64,000 bases of DNA from assembly GCA_022870745.1 (NCBI GenBank), contig CP085323.1:992001-1056000 (forward strand), in the 5' to 3' direction. Both the position numbers and the translations under genes were made by a program. Below the pieces are notes generated by a model, which did no database searches, was not told the origin of the DNA, and saw nothing but the letters and a program-made list of their open reading frames with translations. Below, one piece after another: positions 1 to 9,900 of this stretch; the first letter of the stretch is position 1; every line of letters begins with the position of its first letter. The stretch comes from Silvibacterium acidisoli. GTDB lineage: Bacteria > Acidobacteriota > Terriglobia > Terriglobales > Acidobacteriaceae.

Positions 1-1
1 G

Positions 2-544
2 ATTCAGCGCATCAAGCCTGTGCTGCTAATGAGCCCGATCTCTGTTGCGCAGTATCTCCAGCCAGGAGTGTTCAAGTTTGATCTCCTTGTTATCGACGAG
101 GCCAGCCAGGTGCGGCCGGAAGATGCACTCGGGGCCGTCGCGCGCGCAGACAAACTTGTCGTTGTCGGCGACCCTCGCCAGCTACCTCCTACCTCCTTCT
201 TCGACAGGCTCCTGCTTGATGATGAAACTCGCGAGAATGAAGGTGGCGAGGATGAAGATCTCCTTGAAGGAGCGGCGAAGCTAGAGGAGATGGAGAGTAT
301 CCTGACTCTCTGCGAAGCACGTGGGCTCGGCCGGCGAATGCTGAAGTGGCACTATCGCTCGAAGGACCCATCTCTCATCGAAGTTTCAAATGCCGAATTC
401 TATGACAACGAACTCGTACTTCTTCCCTCCCCTCTCAAGAACGATCCACGGTTCGGGCTTTGCTTCACCCGCGTGTCGGGTGCGTATGACCGCGGCGGCA
501 AGCGGACAATCGCCTCGAGGGAGAAGCGCTGGTCAGGAGAGTAG
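2..544 (+). pseudogene. Superfamily I helicase, 5' fragment (frameshifted; starts before the window)
   Basis: The frame is open from the first bases, so the gene begins upstream of the window. It encodes the end of RecA-like domain 1: the Walker B/motif II sequence IDEASQ, motif III GDPRQLPPT, and a motif IV-like region around WHYRSKDPSLIE. This is the architecture of the large DUF4011/AAA_11-AAA_12 superfamily I helicases. After GGKRT (codons ending at 508) the frame runs into a short unrelated tail and a stop at 542-544, while the expected continuation NRLEGEALVRRVAEHAR is encoded one base back, in the frame of the next feature. One missing A in the acaat tract near 506-510 would explain this. 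It could be a true pseudogene or an assembly/sequencing error. Confidence 0.75.
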
Positions 545-597
545 CAGAACATGCTCGAATCAACCCGGAACACTCGCTCGGTATCGCGACCTTCTCC

Positions 598-1941
598 GTG
601 GCGCAGAGGAATCTCATCACCGAGTTGTTGGAACTAGCCAGACGCTCCGACACGGCACTCGACAAGTTCCTGAGCGAGACTTCGAAAGAAAGCGTCTTCG
701 TCAAGAATATTGAAAACATCCAGGGTGACGAACGGGATGTGATCCTGATCAGCGTTTGTTACGGTCCCGCTATAGCCGGCGTCCGCCTCAGCAGCCTATC
801 GTTCGGTCCCGTAAACGGCGAGGGCGGGGGACGAAGACTCAACGTCCTGTTCACACGCGCACGCCTGCGCTGCGAAGTCTTTGCCTCATTCGATCCTGCC
901 GAAATTGATCTCAGCCGGGCGCGCGGCGAAGGGGTGCGGATTTTCAAGCGATACCTCGACTTCGCAAAGAGCGGCAAGCTCGAGCAAAGTGTGCCAACAG
1001 GGGAGAGTGCAGACTCCTCTCTCGAAGAAGACGTGATCGCCGTGATTCGCGAGTTTGGCTTCATCGCCGATCCGCAGGTAGGCTCGAACGGCTTTCGTAT
1101 CGATATCGGCGTACGGCATCCGTCCCGGCCCGGAAGCTACCTCTTGGCCGTCGAATGCGACGGGGCGACATATCACCATGCTTTGTGGGCGCGCGAACGC
1201 GACCGCATGCGCCAGGAAGTGCTGGAGCATCTCGGCTGGCGCTTCCACAGAATATGGAGCACCGACTGGTTCTATCGCCGCCCCGAAGAGATAGACCGAT
1301 TGAAAGAGGCCTTACTGGCTGCTCTCAGTGTGGGGACCCAGGGCTATGTCGAAGCGGACGATAGCGGATCAGAGCATGCATTAGAAATATCTGACTTTGA
1401 AGCGGACGCTCTACTCGTGGAGCAGGGTAATGTCCGTGAGATACCGATGTATACCCGGGCTGTTTTCACCGTCGATTCTTCAGCCGAACCTCATGAAGCA
1501 GACAACAGACTGTTAGAGGCAACGGTTTTAAGAATTGTGGAGGTAGAGGGTCCCATTCATGAGGACGAAATCGCACGGCGTCTCGCCGCGTGCTTTGGAA
1601 AAGAACGTGCCGGTACACGCATCGCGTCCGCTGTCAAAGCAGCACTGCGGAGAGCCTCACGACAAACTCCTCAGCTATTAACCGAGTCGCGATTCTGGTT
1701 CACAGAAAACCAGCGCCAAACACCCTCCGTACGCGACCGCTCGCTGGAAGAAGGTCCGATATTGAAAGCAGAGTACATATCCCTGCTGGAGTTCCGGGCG
1801 GCACTGGAGTATGCGCGCGATGAAAATGGAGGAGGTTCAGATGCTGACCTCATTCGTGCTGCTGCTCGTTATCTCGGGTTCCGGCGCGTAGGAGCGGACC
1901 TCCAAAAGCGAATTCAGGAAGCCATCGAATGGCATACCTGA
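598..1941 (+). CDS. Superfamily I helicase, 3' fragment with Vsr-like nuclease and DUF3320-like C-terminus
   Basis: This is the continuation of the broken helicase; in-frame homologous sequence extends upstream to about 508, and the GTG at 598 is only the first usable start. It carries motif V (IQGDERDVILIS) and motif VI (RRLNVLFTRAR) of RecA-like domain 2. A PD-(D/E)XK endonuclease domain of the Vsr/MTES_1575 type follows at about residues 145-245, with acidic residues in RIDIGV and AVECDG and the downstream WSTDWFYRRPEE segment. The last 150 residues resemble DUF3320 (EGPIHEDEIARRLA). Proteins of this architecture often occur in mobile or defence neighbourhoods; that role is inferred. If the frameshift is real, this fragment lacks the ATP-binding domain and should be inactive as a helicase. 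Confidence 0.7.
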   Translation: MAQRNLITELLELARRSDTALDKFLSETSKESVFVKNIENIQGDERDVILISVCYGPAIAGVRLSSLSFGPVNGEGGGRRLNVLFTRARLRCEVFASFDPAEIDLSRARGEGVRIFKRYLDFAKSGKLEQSVPTGESADSSLEEDVIAVIREFGFIADPQVGSNGFRIDIGVRHPSRPGSYLLAVECDGATYHHALWARERDRMRQEVLEHLGWRFHRIWSTDWFYRRPEEIDRLKEALLAALSVGTQGYVEADDSGSEHALEISDFEADALLVEQGNVREIPMYTRAVFTVDSSAEPHEADNRLLEATVLRIVEVEGPIHEDEIARRLAACFGKERAGTRIASAVKAALRRASRQTPQLLTESRFWFTENQRQTPSVRDRSLEEGPILKAEYISLLEFRAALEYARDENGGGSDADLIRAAARYLGFRRVGADLQKRIQEAIEWHT

Positions 1942-3104
1942 AGCCAGTGCAAGCTGCAAGAACGAAGTCTTACTCCACAACCTAAGCCTCTTCTTATCCG
2001 TGGTTATGACTCAATGCAACTTGGCACGCGAGTCGCATTGAGTTGAAATCCGCAGAATTTAATGCTTCTTTACTTCCGGCTCTTCTAAGTTCTGCTTGCA
2101 ACCTACACCTACAAAAGTAACGTTGCCCAATTCGATGAGTTTGACGGAACTGAAAGAGTTCAAGCCACCAGCGCATCCGGACTAGTCATCCTCATTTGGT
2201 TGGCTCAGTGAAGCGAGCAGAAACGTATACGCAATTCAGTCCGTCGATGTGCTCGAAGAGATGCTCTTCGGGTGAGCGTGTAGAAAGAAGTTCCAACCAC
2301 TCGAAGATAAATTGCCGAGATGAGGTGAGATGCTCTGTCACTGTCACCTGACGTGCTCTGCTACTGCCCTGTTAAATCTTAAGCACTTAAAGCTAACAGT
2401 CGAGGAAACAGCAGTCTGAGTCTGCGCCGGAAGGTACCAGCGTCTAGGGAGACTTGCGTGACGGTGAAACCAGTCGGTCAAATCAGACCAGAACTGGACC
2501 GGACAAGCGGTTGTCTTACCACTCCACCGAACATTGGCAGCTTGATGCTGGATCTCTCAAATTAATGATTTTAAGAGATTTCTTTTGGTTGCCCCCCGGG
2601 ATTCCTACCGTTGCAAAGAAAAGGCTTAGGCGCGAGAAGTTCTGAAGTATCCCCATTTGTATCCACAAGATTAAGGGGTTACCTCTTACTCCTGAAGACG
2701 TTTGAGACTGGATTTCTCCGTCCCTAATGGGACTGCTGCGGACCCAAAAGAGTTTGGTCTGCCGTCCTCACGGCCACAGCACGACCGGAGTCTTCGTATC
2801 CCTCTCGGTATGATGGGCCCCTGGGGCATTCGTTCGGTCCGCTTTATGGAGGAAAAGCCTGCGTTTCGGTGTCGATGTATTTTGAAAGAGTGCATTGGCG
2901 ATTTATCACCCATTCGAAATAGGAGCGTCAGCGTTAGGAGCTTGGCTCGACCGATCTCTGCCGTGACAGCTATGCTAAGTGATTGTAAATAAATGATTTC
3001 ATGGGCGTTGATGGCTAAGTTCAGCACCCCCGCCAGCACCCTCGCCGTTTATCCATCTGAAAGAGCGTTGGCCTCTGCCTGCGATCGGCAGCGATCTGCT
3101 CGCG
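1942..3104. other. Non-coding stretch without a convincing gene
   Basis: About 1.16 kb between the helicase fragment and the minus-strand lipoprotein gene. Only short reading frames without recognisable domains or good ribosome binding sites occur (for example 2454-2645 and 2702-2992 on the plus strand, 2686-3039 on the minus strand). By eye the base composition is more AT-rich than the surrounding core genes. I see no tRNA, integrase or clear insertion-sequence end. It may be decayed mobile DNA. Confidence 0.5.
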
Positions 3105-4574
3105 CTACTTGGGCGCCGTGTCGAAAATTTTGATTCCCATCAAGTCCATGAGCTTTCGGCCATTTATGCCATTCACAAAACAGCCACTCGAATAGAGCTT
3201 GCTCGACTGAAGGTAAGGTGTATTTTGAGAAAGAACATATCCCTCAGTCAGAGCAACGTCATATTTATTTAGTCCATAGACAGTCTGAAGGTCATTTTCA
3301 AAATTGGAGCAGGCTTTCGCAAAGCTCGTTGGATCTGTATTGGCTGTGGATGAGAGCAGAGTTTGGTACGCCTGATCCTTCGAAATCTGTTGCAGCAGAG
3401 TCTGGGATCCAGAGGATGGGCCTGCAACCGTCTGATTAACAATGGGCGGTACTGCTCCATCATCATATTGCGGAACATGCGTATTGTCAGGCGTTGTTGG
3501 ATCAATCACATCTTGCTTGAGCATTGAATTTGTGAAGGCTACAACGACTCTGACCCCTGCTAGCGGTTGATTCTTCTGATCCCTAAATCTGTATGTGATA
3601 CTTCGCGCCGGGCCGTTCAAACTGTTCGATCCGTGGCGCAGATCAAAATGATGCGCATCTCCCTCCAGATTCTGATTCGATAGCACCTGTGCCACCTGCT
3701 GCGCAACCGCATTACCAGCGGTCAAATATCCATTCGCAGCAGGCGAGAGAAGGCTTGAAGACCCTCCCGCACCAGCGATATCGGTAACGATATTGGTGAA
3801 AAGGGCTGATGTTGTGATGCTTACAGTATTGGTCCTGTTATATGACCACCCGATCTCGAATGCAGTAGTTGGCTGCCACGGTATCACCGAGAAAGTGCTT
3901 GTTGTAATTTGATATTTCTGTTGTTGTTGGTTGTATTGATAGCTGAATGGCACAATCTGCGGATACTGGACACCTCCAAGGCCATCTCCTTTTACAGAGA
4001 GACCCGTAGTGAAAGACTGTGCTTTGCTGATACCAAAGACATTCAGGACTTTCTGTAGTCTGCTCTCATCGTTCGAACTCAGTGTATGGTCAGTGCAAAT
4101 TTCCGTGTCAATATACAGAGTCGCATACATGTCCGTGATGTTTAGCTGAGATGGGTATCCATACTCGGCAATTGTTCCCGCACCGCCACCAAGCGGCTTA
4201 TCTGCGGGATCGGTAACACCTTGGGGAAGACATACAGGCGGGTCGTTATTCGCCACTCCACCGGGCGCAACGGCGTCAAGAGATTGATTTCGCTGATCAA
4301 ATAGTTGTTGCCGTTGGTTTTGGCTAAGAACTAGCAATTCTAGTTCCCCTCCGCCCGTGCTCCGCTTGTACAGTCTTTGCTGTGCCTGGGCGAAATTTGA
4401 GTTCAACGAGTCTCGTTTCGCCTGGGGCATTGGTCCCACTTTGGGCCGCTCGACCGATGAGTTCTCTTTGCAGCCAACGAACGCAGTACTAAGCATAGTC
4501 AAAAGAACCGCGCCGACAGCGGACCGAATGTTTCGAGGGCAATTCACACATTTCCGAAGCGTCAACTGAGTCAT
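3105..4574 (-). CDS. Putative lipoprotein of unknown function
   Basis: I do not recognise the family. The chosen ATG at 4574 follows a GGGAG site seven bases upstream; a longer frame reaches 4634 but has no such site. The N-terminus has a positive stretch, a hydrophobic segment and a lipobox (AFVGC, then KENSS), so the product is probably a lipid-anchored envelope protein of about 489 residues. The rest is rich in Q, N, S and T, with a short beta-like segment near SITYRFRDQKNQPLAGVRV that resembles an extracellular Ig- or transthyretin-like strand pattern. It lies 68 bp downstream of the phospholipase-D-like gene on the same strand, so the two probably share a transcript. Confidence 0.6.
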   Translation of the reverse strand: MTQLTLRKCVNCPRNIRSAVGAVLLTMLSTAFVGCKENSSVERPKVGPMPQAKRDSLNSNFAQAQQRLYKRSTGGGELELLVLSQNQRQQLFDQRNQSLDAVAPGGVANNDPPVCLPQGVTDPADKPLGGGAGTIAEYGYPSQLNITDMYATLYIDTEICTDHTLSSNDESRLQKVLNVFGISKAQSFTTGLSVKGDGLGGVQYPQIVPFSYQYNQQQQKYQITTSTFSVIPWQPTTAFEIGWSYNRTNTVSITTSALFTNIVTDIAGAGGSSSLLSPAANGYLTAGNAVAQQVAQVLSNQNLEGDAHHFDLRHGSNSLNGPARSITYRFRDQKNQPLAGVRVVVAFTNSMLKQDVIDPTTPDNTHVPQYDDGAVPPIVNQTVAGPSSGSQTLLQQISKDQAYQTLLSSTANTDPTSFAKACSNFENDLQTVYGLNKYDVALTEGYVLSQNTPYLQSSKLYSSGCFVNGINGRKLMDLMGIKIFDTAPK

Positions 4575-4642
4575 ACTTACTCTCCCAAATGAGGCGTTGG
4601 TACGCAAAACTTTATCTAGGGCCCCGCGGGTCACTCGTTTGC

Positions 4643-6439
4643 CTATACCGTAGCCTGCATCCAGAACTTCAACTGCGCTGTCTTGATATTCCCTTCCGCA
4701 TCGAAGTACCAGTTCAGCCAGTCGTCCGGCTTCGTTTTCAGGTTCGCATCCGCGCTCGTTGCTTGGTCCAGGGTCCAGCGCCAGGAAAAGTGGTCGTACA
4801 CGTCCAATACGTGCGTCGCGTATGCCATCGCCAGTTTCTTGTTGCCCTCGATCATCACCAGGTTTTCATCATTGTTGTATGAGGCTTGGTATCCCAGGTT
4901 GTGACTTCCCGTCACCACCGCGCAGTCATCCGCAAACGGGTCGATCACCACGATCTTGTCGTGCGTAATCGCAAACCCCGCCTTCAGCAGTTCGGTCTGC
5001 CAGCCCGCTGGAATATTCTTGCCCAGTGCTTTTGCCGAGATCACGCGCGCGTCTTGTGGCGCGGGTGGGCTTTTCACGCCCTTCTGCTTTTTCGGCGGTG
5101 ACGTGCCCTTCAGGTCGTAGTAGAAGTTTCCTGCGGCATCCGGCGAAGTGACGCAGCCGCGCACGAACAAGTCTTTGTTGGCCTTCTTTGCTGCCTTCTG
5201 CGCTGCCGCAGCGAACTCCGTAATGCTTGGCGTGCCCGGGATGAACGCCAGAAACAGCACTGCATTCTTCGCTGCCATCACGCGGTCGCTCAGGTCCTTC
5301 ATATCGACCGGAAAGGCCTCCGTTTTCCCTTTGGTCTTGCTCCGCTGCTTCGGCGTGTTGGGCGAGAAGTAACTCGTCAGCGTGCTGGCATCATCGGTAC
5401 CCTTATCCAGGTTCAGGGTCTTGCCTGCGCCGTTGAACGTCCGTAGCGGCGTATCCTGAAAGGGGCTACCCGCCTCGTGCGCTGTCTCGTCCGCTTGCAG
5501 CTTCTTCCAATACGCCATGTACCGCGCCGCGACCGTCTTATCTCGAATCACAATCGAGTTGTTCGTCTGCGCGCATAGGCCAGTATCTGTCCAGTTACAG
5601 GAGCCTGTGAGGACTGCCTGCGGCACCTTACTATCATCGACATAGATCAGGAATTTGTTGTGCACGATATGACCGCTCGGCGGCTCTCGATACAGCAGCG
5701 AATCAGCTGATGCCTTCAATTTGGTTTCTGAATCGTCGTTCTCGCCTGCCGTCTCCTCTGACCCACCCGGCTTCGGCTTCGCCACTATATTTGCCAACAC
5801 GATATTCAGCCTATCTCCGATGCCTACGAGCGCCTGCACTAATTCCACATCCGTCAACTCGTAAAGAGCCGCGTAGATTGATCCGCTCTTTTTCGCCTGG
5901 GCGACAAATCCCGTAAGTGTCCCAATAATGTCACCTGCCAGGTCCTTTCGGAGTTGATTGGCCGGATCTTTGATCATCGACAGCAGTTTGTTCTTGCTCA
6001 TGTTGCCCTTGAGCGCCTGCGAGACATGTTGCGTCGAAATGAGGCCGCGGTTGAAGATCGCCGTCAAACTCGGGGAACACACCCCAGAGACTGTCACTTC
6101 GTTGGTCGTCAGGATCGGCAGTGATGCCATCGGTTTCAAGGCTTCTGGAAGCCCTTCGAGTGGCACTACCTTATAACGGAAGGTGTAGTCGCCAGTCTTA
6201 TCACCCACGAGCCGAGCGTATACATCCTTCCAGTAAAACTTCTGAATTGGAAACTGGGCCGTCGTCTGTCCAGCTTTGATAGAGTCACCCGGAAACACTG
6301 CATGGCTCGGAAGGACGGTCTCTTGATCCTTCGAATCGATGCGATAGAGCGCGAAGCCCATGCAGCCCTCTGGTTTAGCCCCATAGCTCCAGGCAATCGT
6401 CACGACATCGTTATTGGCGAAAGCAACAGCGTTGCGCAT
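4643..6439 (-). CDS. Phospholipase D-like (HKD) protein
   Basis: About 598 residues with two HKD motifs: HNKFLIY near residue 260 followed by GSCNWT, and HDKIVVID near residue 493 followed by GSHNLG. A pair of HxK...N motifs is diagnostic of the PLD superfamily (phospholipases, nucleases, transferases), in which two motifs together form one active site. Residues 1-120 look like an all-beta Fn3-like domain and no signal peptide is visible, so the protein may be cytoplasmic or exported by another route. ATG 6439 is preferred over the longer frame (6466) because GAGGAG lies five bases upstream of it. It precedes the lipoprotein gene and is divergent from the large membrane protein gene. Substrate unknown: lipid or nucleic acid are both possible. 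Confidence 0.8.
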   Translation of the reverse strand: MRNAVAFANNDVVTIAWSYGAKPEGCMGFALYRIDSKDQETVLPSHAVFPGDSIKAGQTTAQFPIQKFYWKDVYARLVGDKTGDYTFRYKVVPLEGLPEALKPMASLPILTTNEVTVSGVCSPSLTAIFNRGLISTQHVSQALKGNMSKNKLLSMIKDPANQLRKDLAGDIIGTLTGFVAQAKKSGSIYAALYELTDVELVQALVGIGDRLNIVLANIVAKPKPGGSEETAGENDDSETKLKASADSLLYREPPSGHIVHNKFLIYVDDSKVPQAVLTGSCNWTDTGLCAQTNNSIVIRDKTVAARYMAYWKKLQADETAHEAGSPFQDTPLRTFNGAGKTLNLDKGTDDASTLTSYFSPNTPKQRSKTKGKTEAFPVDMKDLSDRVMAAKNAVLFLAFIPGTPSITEFAAAAQKAAKKANKDLFVRGCVTSPDAAGNFYYDLKGTSPPKKQKGVKSPPAPQDARVISAKALGKNIPAGWQTELLKAGFAITHDKIVVIDPFADDCAVVTGSHNLGYQASYNNDENLVMIEGNKKLAMAYATHVLDVYDHFSWRWTLDQATSADANLKTKPDDWLNWYFDAEGNIKTAQLKFWMQATV

Positions 6440-6912
6440 ACTTGCTCCTCGAAATGGTCTGCACACGACTGCAAATCGTCACTCGTAGTGGAAAGGAGCG
6501 GCGACCTATTGCGTTGTCTCAAAATGGCCCCGTGAAAGCGTAGCCATAATAGACGCAGCTGGCGGAAATATGCCAAAAATTAACATTCAAAAACCAATTT
6601 CCGCCGAGGTGGTCCTTAGGACCTCTGTATCGGGCTGGGCGTCTTCTTGAATCGCATTGAGACGCGCCGCCAGATCGATCGATAGTTTGCTCCAAAACTT
6701 CGTGAAACTACGGCGATACAAAACACCCTCGGAAAATAAGCAGGTGGACTAAACAGATGCTCGCGTTCGTGGTATAGATACATCATCCTCGGTTTACAAG
6801 CCACACTCCGTCGCCGGATCCAAACCGCGATTCAGAGTGGTTCATTTGACTTTTGCACCTCTCGGGCCCAGTACCGGGTAAGCTATCTCAAGCAGAGCAT
6901 CATGAGGTCATC
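6440..6912. other. Divergent intergenic region of the PLD/membrane-protein cluster
   Basis: 473 bp separating the divergent PLD-like and membrane-protein genes, so it should hold both promoters. No gene is visible. A small palindrome, GGTCCTTAGGACC, lies at 6611-6623 and might be an operator, but this is weak. Composition is AT-richer than the flanking coding sequence. Confidence 0.4.
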
Positions 6913-9900
6913 ATGGCCCTTTTGCTTCTCGTTCTCGTTAGTGGTGCGTTGTATTTTGTTCTGAACTTCCTTGTTCTCTCCCGCGCCAAAAAGAAGCTCG
7001 AAGAAGGAAAACTCCGACTAGCAGGCGCTGCCCTTATCCCTGTGATCGAGTACGGTACGACAATCGTCGGTGTGGCGGCACTTGTCTATGCCTTTCTGGC
7101 AGTGCTTTTCATCCTGCTTAGCTTGGGCGGTCGCACCGATGTCGCTTTAGCGGCAAACCTGTTGAACGGCGTTCACGAGTTCAGCGAGTCGGCAGAGAGG
7201 TATCGCAAAGGCTGGGATTACATCTTTCTTGTCTTCCTGCTGATCGCCAACGGGATCATCATCTACCGTCAGGCGCAGCAGAGGCGGCGGAAAGCGTTCG
7301 CTGACTTTGTGGAGGAGCAGGCTCGAAACCTGAAAGCGGGCAACAGTGCCGCCACATGGGAGCAACTCCCACCCACCGAAGCGATGGAGGAGATCGCGCG
7401 GCAAGTCATCTCGGCGTCCTCCGTGCTGAATGATCCTGCCAATACCGCAAAGCTGACTCCTGAGCAAAGCGATCAATTGAAAAAAGGCATTGAAGAGGGA
7501 CAGCGGCGATATCTCCTCCTGGACATGGAACGGCGCTTCGACCGTCCGCATGTCGCCCCCGCAGCTCCTGGTGGAGCGCAAAAGCGCTTCACCTTCGGCG
7601 AGCTATTGACCAGCCGCGGAGCGTTGACTCTCTTCAAAGGCACCGCCCATCTGCTTATGCTGATTTCCATGGTCGTCACCATCGCGTCGACAGTAGCGAT
7701 TGCCGCAGCGGGGGGACTACGTGCAGGGCTACCCGCCACCAGAAGTGCACTCGAAAGCGTGCGAGTAGCGCGCGTCTACAAGGAATCCGAGGACTTCCTC
7801 AAAGAGCTGGACGCAGCCAGGCAAGATAACAGCAACAACAACAATCTATCTGCCACGCAACAGGCGGCGATCAATACCATCGCGAAGGCATACGAGATTT
7901 CCTATGCCTCAAGCCAGCCATGGAATGTACACAGCGACTCCGCCAAGGGCGATTATGTGCGGCGGAAGGTAGTCCGCGAAAACATACTTGCATCCGGGCT
8001 GAGAAACGCGACGGCGCCCGGCGCTGAAGCAGAATCCTCAGTTCACAACGACACGCTGACGCCGGAAGAGCAAGCCGAATTTGACCTCTATACGGCAAGT
8101 GATCTGAATGACGGGCCTCTGTCAAAGATTGGGCAGGAGTTTAAGAACCGGCTAACCAAGCTCGCGGCGATTCATGAGGGAATCCGCAACAGCCTCGTGA
8201 GCTTTGCTGCATCCTTTCATGAGCAGGCACCGGGCGACTTCCATCGATCGTTGGTGACGCAGATCAGCTCGATTGCCCTGGGCTTCGGTGACAAATCGAA
8301 TAGCGACCTCATCAGCAAGCTCGTCAATGACGCACGGAGCGATGTGGGAGCGGATGTCATTGGAAAGGTCGATGACGTATTTCAGGCGACGTATTTCCGT
8401 GAATTGATCAAAACCGGCAGTTTTAACTCCGCCGACGAGAAAATGCGCCATTACCCAGCGCAATATGTAGCGACCACATCGAAGAGAGAACAGGCAAGCA
8501 AATGGGCAGCGACGATTCTTCCAAATCAGGACGTTCCGGCGGACCTTGCCGTCCACCCTCCTCGCTACGCGGTCAAACCGGAGAACGTTGCTGCAGTGCA
8601 GCGAGCCGACGTCGAGTTGGCCCAGATTTACAAAGAGCTCACGGCCAACGCTGACCTTTCCGCTAAGGAAAAAGAAGTCACGGCGGACGGTTTTCTTGAC
8701 CCTGTCCACGGCTTCGGCGACTACTTTCCCGCTCAGATCGGCGATGAGTCCCGAACCGATGCCGGTAAAACGAAGAAGGCGCTTCTCGGCGGGCCGGACC
8801 TGCCACCGATCAACCCCAGAGGTGACGATGGGCTCGCATCTCACATCTCGCCAACTACCTTTGGACCGCCCTCGGGCGGAGGGGCCGGAGGCGCCGCTCA
8901 GGAACCTTTCCTGACTTCTTTTGAACGTGCTGGCAGTTTTGAACTGCTGGAGGGGTTCTCGCGGATTGGAGGCGTATTGATCGGAATCGATAGTCCGAAC
9001 ATAAAACCCGGGGTCAGCCCAAGTTTCCGGGATATCGATTGGCAGCCGCAAGGAAATAGAACGAAGATTACTTTGCACCGCGATGATGGCCGGGAGTTCT
9101 CCTTTGTCTTCCGCACCAGCATCCTGCAACAGGCGCTCTTGTATGCGTCCGATGGTCGTCCTGTAGCAACAACGATGACGACGGCATTTCCGCTGCAAGA
9201 GCTAAAAGTACAAGTTCACCCTGCCCTGTTAGATACGCCGGTCGGCTGCCGCGCTGTCGAACTGGACCGCCTCGTAGATGAATCCAGCGAAACAGGAGAA
9301 TTGTCTGAGCAGAGAAAGCAGGCAAGACGGCGTGTCGACGAACAGGTATTGATCTACGATTTCGCCTATATCACTCGAAAGTCGCTCCTTGAGCAAAAGA
9401 TGAAGGACCTGAGCCAGATATTCACCGACCGAGAAGCGCAAGTGGACGGCGCGCTTCAAGCCCTTCAGCAATTGAAGGGCGTCCTGCCGAAGGTCTATAG
9501 CGACGTTGGAGACTTCGGCGATCCTCTACAGTCGCTTCCGGCAGCGAAAAGGGAGTTCTATGACGCGACACTTGTCGACTTAATCGCCAAATGCATGAAG
9601 TCGTCGAATGGACCTGACGCTGTCACGGAGTGCATTCAGAACGGAGTACAGCAGCAGGTTGCAACTGCCGAGGATGGAAGCGAGGCGGCAGCACACCTCT
9701 GGCGCGTTGATCCACCCACGTATGAGACATGGAGTGGATTACGTGAGCTGCCATTCACAGTCGACGAAAACCTCAGCTTCATGCAATCCGAGGCCTCCGG
9801 CACATCAAATAGTCTTTGGCCTTTCGATTTTCTGATCCAGGTCGCCTTCACTTCTACTCCGAGTTACGGTGAAGGTTCTGGAGATAATCACGACCGCGAA

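Noticed and set aside
2454-2992. Short plus-strand frames in the gene-free stretch
   Set aside because: Weak starts and no similarity to known proteins; composition not clearly coding.
8152-9198. 348-codon frame antisense to the large membrane protein
   Set aside because: Lies wholly within a coding frame with coherent membrane topology; no start signal or domain.
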